A stretch of 29,896 bases of DNA from Streptococcus parasanguinis (GTDB taxonomy: Bacteria; Bacillota; Bacilli; Lactobacillales; Streptococcaceae). Shown piece by piece: positions 21,871 through 29,675 of this stretch; the first letter of the stretch is position 1, and the number at the start of each line of letters is the position of its first letter. The stretch spans positions 1-29,896 of the forward strand of contig JAGZZN010000021.1 of NCBI GenBank assembly GCA_018377375.1, written 5' to 3'. The translations under genes were made by a program, and so were the position numbers. The notes under the pieces were generated by a model. The model was not told where the DNA came from. It saw nothing but the letters and a program-made list of their open reading frames with translations, and made no database searches.

Positions 21871-24516
21871 TTATTTTGATTCGCGTTTGCGTTTCAATCC
21901 AACAAAACCTAGAGCTGCCATTGCTAGCCCCATAAGTCCAAGTGTACTTGTAGTTCCACCAGTTGATGGCAATTTCTTCATATTTGCTTGTTCTTCTTGA
22001 GCTGCAACTGGTGTGTTTGCACCAGGAGTTCCTGTTACGATTGGGACGATTGTCTTCATCACTTTGTTTTGAGTGGATTCATGACGAACTGGTTCGTTGC
22101 GACGAGTTTCTTCTTCGTGTTTGATACGTTCTTGTTCGAGACGAATTGCTTCTTCCAATTGTTTCGCTTTAACGAGTTTTTGATAAGCTTCGAAGACGCG
22201 AGTGTAATCTTCTTGAGCCACTTTCGCTTTTACTTTCAAAGCTTCAAGTTTTGCAACTTCTGTTTCAAGAGTTGCTTTAGCTTCAGCTGTTTTAGCTTTT
22301 GCTTCAGTTAGTGCTTTTTCAGCTTCAGCAAGTTTTGTAGGAGCATTCTTGAGCAATTCAAGATAATCTTTTGCGTCTTGTACGGCTTGTTCTGCTGATT
22401 TGACAGCTTGTTTAGCACGTTCAACTTTAGCTTTAGCTTCAGTTGTTGCAAGACCTTTTGCTTTCAAATCGTTTTCAGCGTCGATTGCTGTTTTAAGAGC
22501 AAGTTTAAGATCTTCTTCTTGAGCAACCAATTTAGCTTTAGCGTCTTTTAATTCAGATTCGCGTTGTGCACGAACTTGTTGCAAGTTTGCAAGATTTGAT
22601 TTAGCTGTTGCAAGTTCATCTTTAGCTGTTTCAAGAGCTTTTGCAGTTTCAACTACTTTAGCTTGAGCTGCTGGAGTTTGTTCTTTGACCGCAAGCGCGT
22701 CATCGTATGCTTTTTGAGCTTTAGCAATAGCATTTTGAGCAGCGTTCAATTTTGTTTGAGCGTCAACTTGAGCTGATTTTGCAGAAGCAAGATCATTTTC
22801 AGCAGATTTAACGGCTTTATCCGCTGCTATTTTCTTATCTTTTGCTGCCTGAAGTGCTTGTTCTTTCTCTGCAATCGAAGAAGTAAGGGAGGATTTGTAT
22901 TCAGCATCAGTACTAATATAGTCTGCCTTATCTTCGTTCATAGCACGGCTTGTTGACAAAATGTGAACCGCACCAGAACTTATACCGATACCAATACCAG
23001 TTCCTTGAAGTGTGATTAAATGTTTTGTGTGACCGTTAGATTGGTCACCATCGGCAAACATCATTTTACGGATTGCGCTCGCAATGTCTTGTTTGATATT
23101 TAACATAGTGTATCCGTCAAAGTTTTCTTTATGCCATTCTGGTAAAAGTCCCCCAAGAGATTCTCCCGCACCGTATTGTCCAAGAATTGAAGATAGGTGT
23201 TCCCAATTTTTAAGAAAATTAAACTTATCTGGTGTCCCTCCATTATCCGCATAGAACTTAGAATATCCATGAGCGATAGTGTCAGCCATTTCTTGACCAC
23301 CTACTGTCAATTGAAGAGGTTCTATTGTTTTACCTGGTTCGCGTTTAGACCAATATTGTTGGTTAAGGTCATTCAACATTTGAGCCGTAAATTCAGCAAG
23401 TTCTTTACGTTGAGCTGATGTAAGATTTGCAAGATCGACGACTTCTTTATTAGAGCCAATGCCTGTTTGGCTATAAGCATCCCAGTCGATTTCTGGTTGC
23501 AATTTCATGAACTCATCTTTATGAGAGATGAACCATTCGTAGTCCTTAATATCGTGTTTTGCATAGTCAGCAGGAACGAAGATTTTACGGAGAGCTTCGT
23601 CTTGTTTCAACTTAGCAACTTTTTCTTGATAAGCGGCGTTTGCTGCATCAAGTGCTTTTTGAGCTTCATCAACTTCAGCTTGAGCGACACCTGCTTTAGC
23701 TTTTGTTTCAGCAAGAGCTTTTTCTTTTGCTTCTACGTTAGCTTTTGCATCAGCGAGACCTTGTTCAAGAGCAGGAACGTTCTTTTCAGTACGTTCTTTT
23801 TCGAGAGCTGATTTTGTTTCATCAATTTTAGCTTGACGGGATGCGTCGAATTCTTTTGCACGAGTCAATTCATCTTGAGCGGCTTTATTCACAGACTCTG
23901 CATCTTTCAGTTTATTTCCCGCAATCGTCACTGTCTCCTGTGCTCTGGTCAGTGTTGTCTCATTAAGAGCTTGTTCTGCCTTCTTCACTTCTTCCTTGGC
24001 TAATGCGACTTTTGCTTTTTCATCTTCTATTTTTTTAGTAGCCTCTTCATATTTTTTTCCTGATTCGGCTTCTGCTGTCTCAGCTGATTTCACACCTTCT
24101 TCAGCCGTTTTTACACTTTCTTCAGCTGATTTCACACCAGCCTCTTTTGTTTTAATGGCTTCTTCAGCTTTTGCAATATTTTCAGGAGTTGCTTCCCTCG
24201 CAGCTTCTTTTGTTTTTTCATAGGTTGCTGCTGCCGTTTTTTCAGCAGCTTCCGCTTCCTTAGCCTTTTGATCCGCTGCACTGACAACCTTTTCTTGTTC
24301 TGTTACCGTTTTAGCCGCAGCATCAGCTTGCTCTTTTGCTGTATCAACTGCCTCTTTTGTAACCTCAGCAGTATGGTCAATATTTGAAACAGTTGCTGAT
24401 GTCCCTGTCTGAGGTTGAGCAACTGGCGCTTCTTCAGCTTGTACAACTGAAGTTACAGCAGTAGCGGCAATAATAGTAGCACCGATAGCAATACTTTTCT
24501 TTGTTGTTTTATTCAT
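21871..24516 (-). CDS. LPSTG-anchored SEC10/PgrA-like coiled-coil surface protein
   Basis: This 881-residue cell-wall protein has a signal peptide (residues 1-28, ending VVQAEE). A long Ala/Lys/Glu-rich coiled coil spans about residues 48-305. A globular domain at about 306-540 contains LAEFTAQMLNDLNQQYW and QEMADTIAHGYSKFY, a pattern like CAP/SCP folds. A second coiled coil spans about 545-800, followed by a short linker. The sorting signal is LPSTG at 849-853 with a hydrophobic helix and KRKRESK. Two coiled coils flanking a central head match the SEC10/PgrA surface-exclusion family of enterococcal conjugative plasmids, in which a stalk displays a distal head. No conjugation gene is nearby, so a housekeeping or adhesion role is likely. 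It lies 47 nt downstream of a membrane-protein gene with no terminator between. Confidence 0.85.
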   Translation of the reverse strand: MNKTTKKSIAIGATIIAATAVTSVVQAEEAPVAQPQTGTSATVSNIDHTAEVTKEAVDTAKEQADAAAKTVTEQEKVVSAADQKAKEAEAAEKTAAATYEKTKEAAREATPENIAKAEEAIKTKEAGVKSAEESVKTAEEGVKSAETAEAESGKKYEEATKKIEDEKAKVALAKEEVKKAEQALNETTLTRAQETVTIAGNKLKDAESVNKAAQDELTRAKEFDASRQAKIDETKSALEKERTEKNVPALEQGLADAKANVEAKEKALAETKAKAGVAQAEVDEAQKALDAANAAYQEKVAKLKQDEALRKIFVPADYAKHDIKDYEWFISHKDEFMKLQPEIDWDAYSQTGIGSNKEVVDLANLTSAQRKELAEFTAQMLNDLNQQYWSKREPGKTIEPLQLTVGGQEMADTIAHGYSKFYADNGGTPDKFNFLKNWEHLSSILGQYGAGESLGGLLPEWHKENFDGYTMLNIKQDIASAIRKMMFADGDQSNGHTKHLITLQGTGIGIGISSGAVHILSTSRAMNEDKADYISTDAEYKSSLTSSIAEKEQALQAAKDKKIAADKAVKSAENDLASAKSAQVDAQTKLNAAQNAIAKAQKAYDDALAVKEQTPAAQAKVVETAKALETAKDELATAKSNLANLQQVRAQRESELKDAKAKLVAQEEDLKLALKTAIDAENDLKAKGLATTEAKAKVERAKQAVKSAEQAVQDAKDYLELLKNAPTKLAEAEKALTEAKAKTAEAKATLETEVAKLEALKVKAKVAQEDYTRVFEAYQKLVKAKQLEEAIRLEQERIKHEEETRRNEPVRHESTQNKVMKTIVPIVTGTPGANTPVAAQEEQANMKKLPSTGGTTSTLGLMGLAMAALGFVGLKRKRESK

Positions 24517-24563
24517 AATTATATTCCTTCTATTTACTTCCCTACCTATTTATCCCGGATTTC

Positions 24564-25529
24564 TTATCTTCCATAACGAATATTCTCAAGTTCACTTGCT
24601 ACAGCACGTGATGCAGCAGCTGCTTCTTGTGTTTCTGCAATTTGTCTAGCACTTAAAATATTTGCATGTTCTTGAAGCTTGATCATTCGTTCTTGATTAA
24701 TAATCTGCTCTTTTTCAAGTTCGATCATCTCTGCCTCAAAGGCTCGACGGGCTGCACGGTCTAAATATGTATCGTATAGATTAATTGCTTCCTTTATATT
24801 ATCTGCTTTGAAATTATTAAACGCGTGAATAAGATAGTTCACTGCATCTAGTGCATAATAATCTTTAGGGTACCATCCTTGACCAATTGCTACAGCTTGA
24901 TTCCGGAAATTTTCCATCAAACGTCCCTCTTGCTGATAGGCCAATTCTAATCGTTGATTTTCTGCAACTACTGCTTGGTAATCTCTTAAATGCTGCTCAT
25001 TTTTATTACGAATACCTTTATTCACAAACGCAATCATGAGTTCCAGCTTATTTTGAATGATGAAATAGGTGGCTACAATTGATACTCCAAGTAGAATTAA
25101 TGTTATAGGATTAGGAGTCAAAAGCAAACGTAGAGGGAATACCAGTAAGATCCCTCCCATAATCAGTGTCGCTGGATAAATCCAGCTATCCTTTGAACCT
25201 TTCATACGACGATACAATAGAAATAAAAATCCTGATAAGAATAATACTTCAAAGATAATATCTCCGATTAATCGATTCACAGCACCAAGTAAGATGACAT
25301 ACAATAAATCCCCTAATAGTATCGAAATACTTGAAAATACCATAATTGAAAAAGCAAGCTTGAGGGATTTATGAGACAATGTGTTGTCGTTATATTCATC
25401 TTGTTGAATCAATTTGGCTGTTCTCATTTGATTAACAAGTGTAACCTGACGTGAACGGGCTTGAATAAATCCCAATATATTCTCACGAATGAGTTCTAAT
25501 TTAGAGACAATTTCTTCTCTTGTTTCCAT
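24564..25529 (-). CDS. Four-TM membrane protein with coiled-coil C-terminus, unknown function
   Basis: This 321-residue protein has a hydrophilic helical N-terminus (1-55), four hydrophobic segments (about 57-82, 88-106, 117-137, 141-158) and a long cytoplasm-facing helical tail. The tail carries the segment WYPKDYYALDAVNYLIHAF, followed by KADNIKEAINLYDTYL (219-256), a motif I associate with uncharacterised Firmicute membrane or zinc-ribbon proteins. It ends in a Glu/Gln/Ala-rich coiled coil. No enzymatic motif is visible. It has a good AGGGGAGG ribosome binding site and a candidate promoter, and is followed after 47 nt by the SEC10/PgrA-like gene, so the two are probably co-transcribed. It could be a scaffold or chaperone for the surface protein, but this is only a guess from position. 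Confidence 0.75.
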   Translation of the reverse strand: METREEIVSKLELIRENILGFIQARSRQVTLVNQMRTAKLIQQDEYNDNTLSHKSLKLAFSIMVFSSISILLGDLLYVILLGAVNRLIGDIIFEVLFLSGFLFLLYRRMKGSKDSWIYPATLIMGGILLVFPLRLLLTPNPITLILLGVSIVATYFIIQNKLELMIAFVNKGIRNKNEQHLRDYQAVVAENQRLELAYQQEGRLMENFRNQAVAIGQGWYPKDYYALDAVNYLIHAFNNFKADNIKEAINLYDTYLDRAARRAFEAEMIELEKEQIINQERMIKLQEHANILSARQIAETQEAAAASRAVASELENIRYGR

Positions 25530-25577
25530 ATATAACCTCCCCTATCACTAATTAGCAACATTTTACTAAAATTTTGA

Positions 25578-25606
25578 ATATAAGAATTGCCACAAAAAAT
25601 TATCAA
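25578..25606 (-). promoter_or_regulatory. Candidate promoter of the membrane-protein/SEC10 operon
   Basis: On the minus strand TTGATA (plus 25601-25606) is 17 nt from TTATAT (plus 25578-25583). The start would leave a leader of about 40 nt. Confidence 0.5.
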
Positions 25607-25639
25607 ACAATCCTTATATTCTTTATAGCTATTAGTGTT

Positions 25640-25664
25640 GAGTATTGCATGAAATGCAATACTC
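25640..25664. repeat. Palindrome with 11-bp arms, possible operator
   Basis: GAGTATTGCAT and ATGCAATACTC are perfectly complementary across a GAA spacer. There is no T-run on either strand, so it is not a terminator. Its place between divergent promoters suits a regulator-binding site. Confidence 0.55.
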
Positions 25665-25685
25665 TGATGTACTTAGTATATCAGC

Positions 25686-25736
25686 AAAATTTCAATCCAT
25701 GTCTTACCTAAATATAGTAGTTAGAATTGAAATTTT
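25686..25736. repeat. Spaced inverted repeat, 11-bp arms
   Basis: AAAATTTCAAT (25686-25696) is the exact reverse complement of ATTGAAATTTT (25726-25736), with 29 nt between. It may be a pair of protein-binding half-sites or a large stem-loop. Confidence 0.5.
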
Positions 25737-25818
25737 AATCTAAAATGTTTTCCCAGCTCTTTTCAAGATTTTTACACAAGCATTTTCCCCTCTCCCCCTA
25801 TGTTTCTGTCTTTTTTTC

Positions 25819-25827
25819 TGCTATACT
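25819..25827 (+). promoter_or_regulatory. Extended -10 promoter of pepF
   Basis: TGCTATACT at 25819-25827 is an extended -10 about 33 nt before the pepF ATG. No consensus -35 is visible. AAGGAGAA lies before the start codon. Confidence 0.6.
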
Positions 25828-25859
25828 TAGTATAGTTATTTGATCAAAAGGAGAACACT

Positions 25860-27656
25860 ATGGAATTAAAAAAACGTTCTGAATTTCCTGAAAACGAACT
25901 CTGGGACCTCACAGCCCTCTACCAAGACCAGGAAGACTTCTTGCGCGCCATTGAAAAGACTCGCGAGGAAATCAATGAATTTGTCCGTAACTACAAGGGC
26001 AAGCTCCACACTTTTGAAGACTTTGAAGCTGCTTTTGCGATCTTTGAGCAAATTCAGATCCAACTCAGCCACATTGGTAACTATAGCTTTATGCCACAAA
26101 CCACTGACTTTGGCGACGAAGCTTTTGCGGAAATTGCTCAAGCGGGGATGGATTTCGAAACTTGGGCGAGCGTTGAACTTTCCTTCTTTGATGATGCTTT
26201 AGTCGAAGCGGATGAAGCAGTCCTCGAACGCCTGGGTCAACTCCCTCACCTCACTTTTGCCATTCGTCAGGCTAAAATTAAAAAAGCTCACTACTTGGGA
26301 GCTGATGTGGAAAAGACCTTGACCAACCTGGGTGAAGTCTTCTACGGACCACAAGACATCTATACCAAGATGCGGGCAGGCGACTTTGAAATGGCTGATT
26401 TTGAAGTGGATGGAAAAGTTTACAAGAATAGCTTTGTTACCTATGAAAACTTCTACCAAAACCATGAGAATGCAGAAGTTCGTGAAAAAGCCTTTCGTTC
26501 CTTCTCAGAAGGCCTCCGCAAGCACCAAAACACGGCTGCTGCTACCTATCTAGCTCAAGTCAAGTCTGAAAAACTGATTGCAGATATGCGGGGCTACGAT
26601 TCTGTCTTTGACTATCTTTTAGCTGAGCAGGAAGTAGATCGGGCCATGTTTGATCGTCAGATTGACCTGATCATGAAGGACTTTGCTCCGGTCGCTCAAA
26701 AATTCCTCAAACACGTGGCCAAGGTCAACGGCCTTGAAAAAATGACCTTTGCTGATTGGAAGTTGGACTTGGACAGTGCGCTCAACCCAGATGTCACCAT
26801 TGATGACGCTTATGACTTGGTCATGAAATCTGTAGCACCTCTTGGAGAAGAATATTCTCGCGAAATTGCCCGCTACCAAACTGAACGCTGGGTTGACTTT
26901 GCGGCCAATGAAGGCAAGGATTCCGGTGGTTATGCAGCCGACCCATACCGCGTCCATCCTTATGTCCTCATGAGCTGGACAGGACGGATGAGCGATGTCT
27001 ACACCCTGATCCACGAAATCGGACACTCTGGTCAATTTATCTTCTCAGACAACAACCAAAGCTACTTCAACGCCCACATGTCGACCTACTATGTGGAAGC
27101 TCCTTCTACCTTTAATGAGCTCCTCCTCAGCGACTATTTGGAACACCAGTTTGACGATCCTCGTCAAAAACGCTTTGCTTTGGCTCACCGTTTGACAGAT
27201 ACCTACTTCCATAACTTCATCACCCACTTGTTGGAAGCAGCCTTCCAACGCAAGGTCTACACCTTGATCGAAGAAGGTGGTACCTTCGGCGCTAGCAAGC
27301 TCAACAGCATCATGAAGGAAGTCTTGACCGAATTCTGGGGCGACGCTGTGGAAATCGATGACGACGCAGCCTTGACCTGGATGCGCCAAAGCCACTACTA
27401 CATGGGGCTTTACAGCTACACTTACTCAGCTGGCTTGGTTATCTCAACAGCGGGATACTTGCATTTGAAAAACTCCGAAAACGGAGCTAAAGATTGGCTA
27501 GACCTCCTTAAATCAGGTGGTAGCAAGACCCCACTTGAGTCAGCCATGATCATCGGAGCAGATATCTCAACTGACAAACCACTTCGCGATACCATCCAAT
27601 TCCTTTCAGACACTGTCGATCAAATTATTGCTTACAGTGCAGAATTGGGAGAATAA
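25860..27656 (+). CDS. pepF: Oligoendopeptidase F
   Basis: PepF is a cytoplasmic M3-family zinc metallopeptidase that cuts oligopeptides of roughly 7-17 residues. The 598-residue product has the family length. The zinc motif HEIGH is at 385-389, and the third ligand Glu lies in the downstream YVEAPSTFNELLLSDYL segment. The N-terminal helical domain spans about residues 1-200 and starts MELKKRSEFPENELWDLTALY. No signal peptide is present. It has its own extended -10 promoter and AAGGAG site, and ends at a strong terminator, so it is a single-gene unit. Confidence 0.97.
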   Translation: MELKKRSEFPENELWDLTALYQDQEDFLRAIEKTREEINEFVRNYKGKLHTFEDFEAAFAIFEQIQIQLSHIGNYSFMPQTTDFGDEAFAEIAQAGMDFETWASVELSFFDDALVEADEAVLERLGQLPHLTFAIRQAKIKKAHYLGADVEKTLTNLGEVFYGPQDIYTKMRAGDFEMADFEVDGKVYKNSFVTYENFYQNHENAEVREKAFRSFSEGLRKHQNTAAATYLAQVKSEKLIADMRGYDSVFDYLLAEQEVDRAMFDRQIDLIMKDFAPVAQKFLKHVAKVNGLEKMTFADWKLDLDSALNPDVTIDDAYDLVMKSVAPLGEEYSREIARYQTERWVDFAANEGKDSGGYAADPYRVHPYVLMSWTGRMSDVYTLIHEIGHSGQFIFSDNNQSYFNAHMSTYYVEAPSTFNELLLSDYLEHQFDDPRQKRFALAHRLTDTYFHNFITHLLEAAFQRKVYTLIEEGGTFGASKLNSIMKEVLTEFWGDAVEIDDDAALTWMRQSHYYMGLYSYTYSAGLVISTAGYLHLKNSENGAKDWLDLLKSGGSKTPLESAMIIGADISTDKPLRDTIQFLSDTVDQIIAYSAELGE

Positions 27657-27665
27657 GTACAATTT

Positions 27666-27697
27666 TCAGACTTAGTTTATTCTAAGTCTGATTTTTT
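27666..27697 (+). terminator. Intrinsic terminator of pepF
   Basis: TCAGACTTAG pairs perfectly with CTAAGTCTGA across a 6-nt loop, followed by six T residues. Confidence 0.92.
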
Positions 27698-27720
27698 ATT
27701 TAAATATTACCAGTTAGTGA

Positions 27721-27749
27721 TTGAAAGCGCTTTTATATTATGGTATGAT
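27721..27749 (+). promoter_or_regulatory. Promoter of the coiled-coil lipoprotein with overlapping cre-like site
   Basis: TTGAAA (27721-27726) and TATGAT (27744-27749) are 17 nt apart, with TG one base before the -10. TGAAAGCGCTTTTA (27722-27735) overlaps the -35 and by eye matches 13 of 14 positions of the cre consensus TGWAARCGYTWWCW. A CcpA site here would block the promoter. Confidence 0.72.
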
Positions 27750-27783
27750 TATTCTTGGATAAATATCCGAAGGGAGTAACATT

Positions 27784-28437
27784 ATGAAAAAACGGTTGAT
27801 TTTAACAATCTTAATTGCGTTATTATTTGGAGCTTGCTCAAATCAAAATGAAGCTTCTCAAAAAGAAACTGAAAAACAGGTAGGTTTCGTTCAAAAAGAA
27901 GAAAAAACAAAAAAAGAACGCGACGAACAGGAAAAAGCAGAAAAAGAGAAAAAAGCAAAGGAGGAGCAAGAACGAAAAGAAAAAGAAGAGCTCGAGAAAA
28001 AGGCGAAAGAAGAACAGGAACGAAAAGAAAAAGAAGAGCGTGAAAAGAAAGAGGCTGAAGCAAAACAACTTGCTGCTCAAGCTGAAGCTGCCGTACAAGC
28101 CTTAGAAAACAATCAAGTAACAGAAAATATTGCCCCAGCCCAAGCTGCTATCGAGCAAGTTGTTGATCCAACAGTAAAAGCTACGTTAACTGAACGTATT
28201 GGACGTGTACAAAATGCAATTAATGAAAAAGCTAAAGTAGAAGCACAACAAGCTGCTGCTGCTCAACAAGCTGCTGCCCAGGAACAACGTATCGTCTATG
28301 TTGCTCAATATGGAAAATCACCTGCCTATTGGTACAATATTAATAATATGCCATCAAATACTCGGAAGGATAAAGTTATCACAATGAGTGAAGCTGATGC
28401 AATTAGAGCTGGAAAACATCATTCAAACAAGGAATAA
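27784..28437 (+). CDS. Lipoprotein with Lys/Glu coiled coil and C-terminal small domain
   Basis: This is a 217-residue predicted lipoprotein. Its signal peptide ends LLFGAC with the lipidated Cys at 18. Residues 35-100 are an extremely charged Lys/Glu/Arg helix containing two copies of KAKEEQERKEKEE, also visible as a DNA-level tandem repeat. Residues 100-150 form a helical hairpin (LENNQVTENIAPAQAAIEQV), followed by an Ala/Gln linker. The C-terminal 45 residues (VYVAQYGKSPAYWYNINNMP through TMSEADAIRAGKHHSNKE) look like a small domain found at the ends of streptococcal surface proteins, similar in outline to a Cys/His metal-binding tail but without the cysteines. The charged helix may act as a spacer through the wall. 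The function is unknown. Confidence 0.78.
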   Translation: MKKRLILTILIALLFGACSNQNEASQKETEKQVGFVQKEEKTKKERDEQEKAEKEKKAKEEQERKEKEELEKKAKEEQERKEKEEREKKEAEAKQLAAQAEAAVQALENNQVTENIAPAQAAIEQVVDPTVKATLTERIGRVQNAINEKAKVEAQQAAAAQQAAAQEQRIVYVAQYGKSPAYWYNINNMPSNTRKDKVITMSEADAIRAGKHHSNKE

Positions 28438-28438
28438 C

Positions 28439-28483
28439 AAAAAAAGCTAAAGAAGGATCATTCCTCTTTAGCTTTTTTGTTTT
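28439..28483. terminator. Bidirectional terminator between the lipoprotein and trxA
   Basis: AAAAAGCTAAAGA pairs with TCTTTAGCTTTTT, with A-runs on one side and T-runs on the other, so it can stop both convergent transcripts. Confidence 0.9.
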
Positions 28484-28798
28484 TTAACTCAACTCAGCCA
28501 CAATAGCCTTAATTTGCGCTGCAGTGTGTACCCCTGCTACTTGTTTAACCACTTGTCCATCTTTTTTGAAAAGAAGAGTAGGGATAGACATAATGCCGAA
28601 AGCACGCGCTGTTTCTGGATTTTCATCCACGTCCATTTTAACGATTTTTAAGACATCTTCTGAAAGTTCTTCAGACAATTTATCCAAGATTGGAGCTTGC
28701 ATGCGACATGGACCACACCAGGTTGCCCAAAAGTCTACCAAGACCAAGCCTTCTTTTGTTTCTGCTTCAAATGTTGCGTCTGTAATTGCTTTTGCCAT
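28484..28798 (-). CDS. trxA: Thioredoxin
   Basis: This 104-residue thioredoxin reduces protein disulfides in the cytoplasm and is recycled by thioredoxin reductase. The active site WCGPC is at 27-31 within VDFWATWCGPCRMQAP. The cis-proline loop is in IMSIPTLLFKKDGQ. The length and sequence are standard. It lies 12 nt downstream of the DUF4649 gene on the same transcript and ends at a bidirectional terminator. Confidence 0.97.
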   Translation of the reverse strand: MAKAITDATFEAETKEGLVLVDFWATWCGPCRMQAPILDKLSEELSEDVLKIVKMDVDENPETARAFGIMSIPTLLFKKDGQVVKQVAGVHTAAQIKAIVAELS

Positions 28799-28810
28799 TT
28801 TCTTTCTCCT

Positions 28811-29035
28811 TTAGTTTTGGTACTGCGTCAAATCTTGCTTCATCAAATAGAAGAAGACATCTCCGTAAGTCCCTTGGTAATCCAATTCATGCCCATTATA
28901 GGTCAGTTTCACAACAGGATAAAAATCTGCTACCCCAATCAAGCAAGCTTGTTGGGAGCGTTCAAACTCTTCGTAGGAATCAAAATGCATGACTCTTTCT
29001 TGTTTTGCACCGTCTAGATATGTAATATCAATCAT
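28811..29035 (-). CDS. DUF4649 family small protein
   Basis: This 74-residue protein (MIDITYLDGAKQERVMHFDS at the start) matches the DUF4649 family found in streptococci. It has no signal peptide, membrane segment or catalytic motif; the pattern suggests a small alpha/beta fold. It is the first gene of a two-gene operon with trxA, and a near-consensus promoter lies 32 nt upstream. The ribosome binding site is weak (AGAGGTT). A redox-related role is suggested only by the partner gene. Confidence 0.85.
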   Translation of the reverse strand: MIDITYLDGAKQERVMHFDSYEEFERSQQACLIGVADFYPVVKLTYNGHELDYQGTYGDVFFYLMKQDLTQYQN

Positions 29036-29066
29036 GTCGATAACCTCTATTTCTTATGATGCATCA

Positions 29067-29095
29067 ATTGTAACTCTAGATATTACATCTGTCAA
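29067..29095 (-). promoter_or_regulatory. Promoter of the DUF4649-trxA operon
   Basis: On the minus strand TTGACA (plus 29090-29095) is exactly 17 nt from TACAAT (plus 29067-29072), a near-consensus sigma-A promoter. Confidence 0.88.
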
Positions 29096-29147
29096 ACAAA
29101 ACGACTTCCTCAGAATGATGGATCTTGTTCGATAAGGAAAAGACAAG

Positions 29148-29179
29148 AAAACAGCCCTCTGAATTCAGAGAGCTGTTTT
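29148..29179 (-). terminator. Intrinsic terminator of rpsO
   Basis: AAAACAGC and GCTGTTTT flank CTCTGAATTCAGAG, giving a long near-perfect palindrome with one mismatched pair. On the minus strand it ends in TTTTCTTGTCTTTT. It lies about 108 nt past the rpsO stop. Confidence 0.85.
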
Positions 29180-29286
29180 GAGCTCGGGCTAAAATCCTAG
29201 TGAAAAAGATGAAACTCCTTGTGTTCATCGAACACTGTGTCGTTTCCCTATTTTCATACGGATTTTTGGCGCCCTTAGCATCATGA

Positions 29287-29556
29287 TTAACGACGAAGTC
29301 CAAGAGAGTTGATTAACTCACGGTAACGGTTAACGTCGTTTGTACGAAGGTAAGCCAACAAGTTACGACGGCGACCGATTTTCTTCATCAAACCACGGTA
29401 AGTAGCGTGGTCTTTTTTGTGTTGTTTGATGTGTTCGTTCAAGTGGTTGATTTCCCAAGTAAGGACAGCAACTTGTACTTCTACTGAACCAGTGTCACCT
29501 TCGTGACGTGCGTATTGTGCAATGATTTCATTTTTTTTCTCTTTTGAGATTGCCAT
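29287..29556 (-). CDS. rpsO: 30S ribosomal protein S15
   Basis: S15 binds the central domain of 16S rRNA early in small-subunit assembly. From the ATG at 29554-29556 the product is 89 residues, the standard length, starting MAISKEKKNEIIAQYARHEG. It contains the conserved DTGSVEVQVAVLTWEINHL and RRNLLAYLRTNDVNRYRELI segments. The frame is open further upstream, but AAGGAG immediately before this ATG and the family N-terminus fix the start. It is a single-gene unit with its own promoter and terminator. pnp, often next to rpsO in other bacteria, lies about 11 kb away here. Confidence 0.98.
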   Translation of the reverse strand: MAISKEKKNEIIAQYARHEGDTGSVEVQVAVLTWEINHLNEHIKQHKKDHATYRGLMKKIGRRRNLLAYLRTNDVNRYRELINSLGLRR

Positions 29557-29640
29557 GATAAGCTCCTTTTCTTTATGCTCTATCCGAGTGGCAGGTTTGG
29601 CATATCCTGCTACCAAGAAAGAGTTAGTTGTCTATTCGAC
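29557..29640 (-). promoter_or_regulatory. rpsO leader, candidate autoregulatory structure
   Basis: The leader is about 84 nt long. It contains a hairpin with arms GCAGG and CCTGC (plus 29593-29613 region), extended by further pairs through one mismatch. S15 represses its own mRNA through leader structures in several bacteria, but the motif classes differ and I could not match this one to a named type. Confidence 0.4.
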
Positions 29641-29646
29641 TTTCTT

Positions 29647-29675
29647 ATTCTACCAAGATTTCATCTTTCTGTCAA
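29647..29675 (-). promoter_or_regulatory. Promoter of rpsO
   Basis: On the minus strand a consensus TTGACA (plus 29670-29675) is 17 nt from TAGAAT (plus 29647-29652). The start is predicted near 29640. Confidence 0.88.

Larger units (their letters stand above)
25530..25859. other. Divergent intergenic region with two inverted repeats
   Basis: This 330-base region lies between the divergent membrane-protein gene and pepF. It contains the two promoters listed separately and two inverted repeats: an 11-bp-arm palindrome at 25640-25664 and 11-bp arms 29 nt apart at 25686-25696 and 25726-25736. No gene is seen in it. Confidence 0.7.

Noticed and set aside
22300..24300. Repeated Ala/Lys/Glu coding pattern as a possible DNA repeat array or CRISPR
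   Set aside because: It is the codon pattern of two coiled coils; there are no constant-length direct repeats with unique spacers.
27838..28098. Phe/Leu-rich reading frame opposite the lipoprotein
   Set aside because: It is the antisense of the Lys/Glu repeat (AAG/GAA read as CTT/TTC) and looks hydrophobic only for that reason.
29076..29303. 75-codon minus-strand reading frame between rpsO and DUF4649
   Set aside because: It spans the rpsO terminator palindrome and has no ribosome binding site.
29557..29616. Longer rpsO reading frame adding 20 residues
   Set aside because: S15 is 89 residues from the ATG at 29556, which has AAGGAG; the extension overlaps the structured leader.
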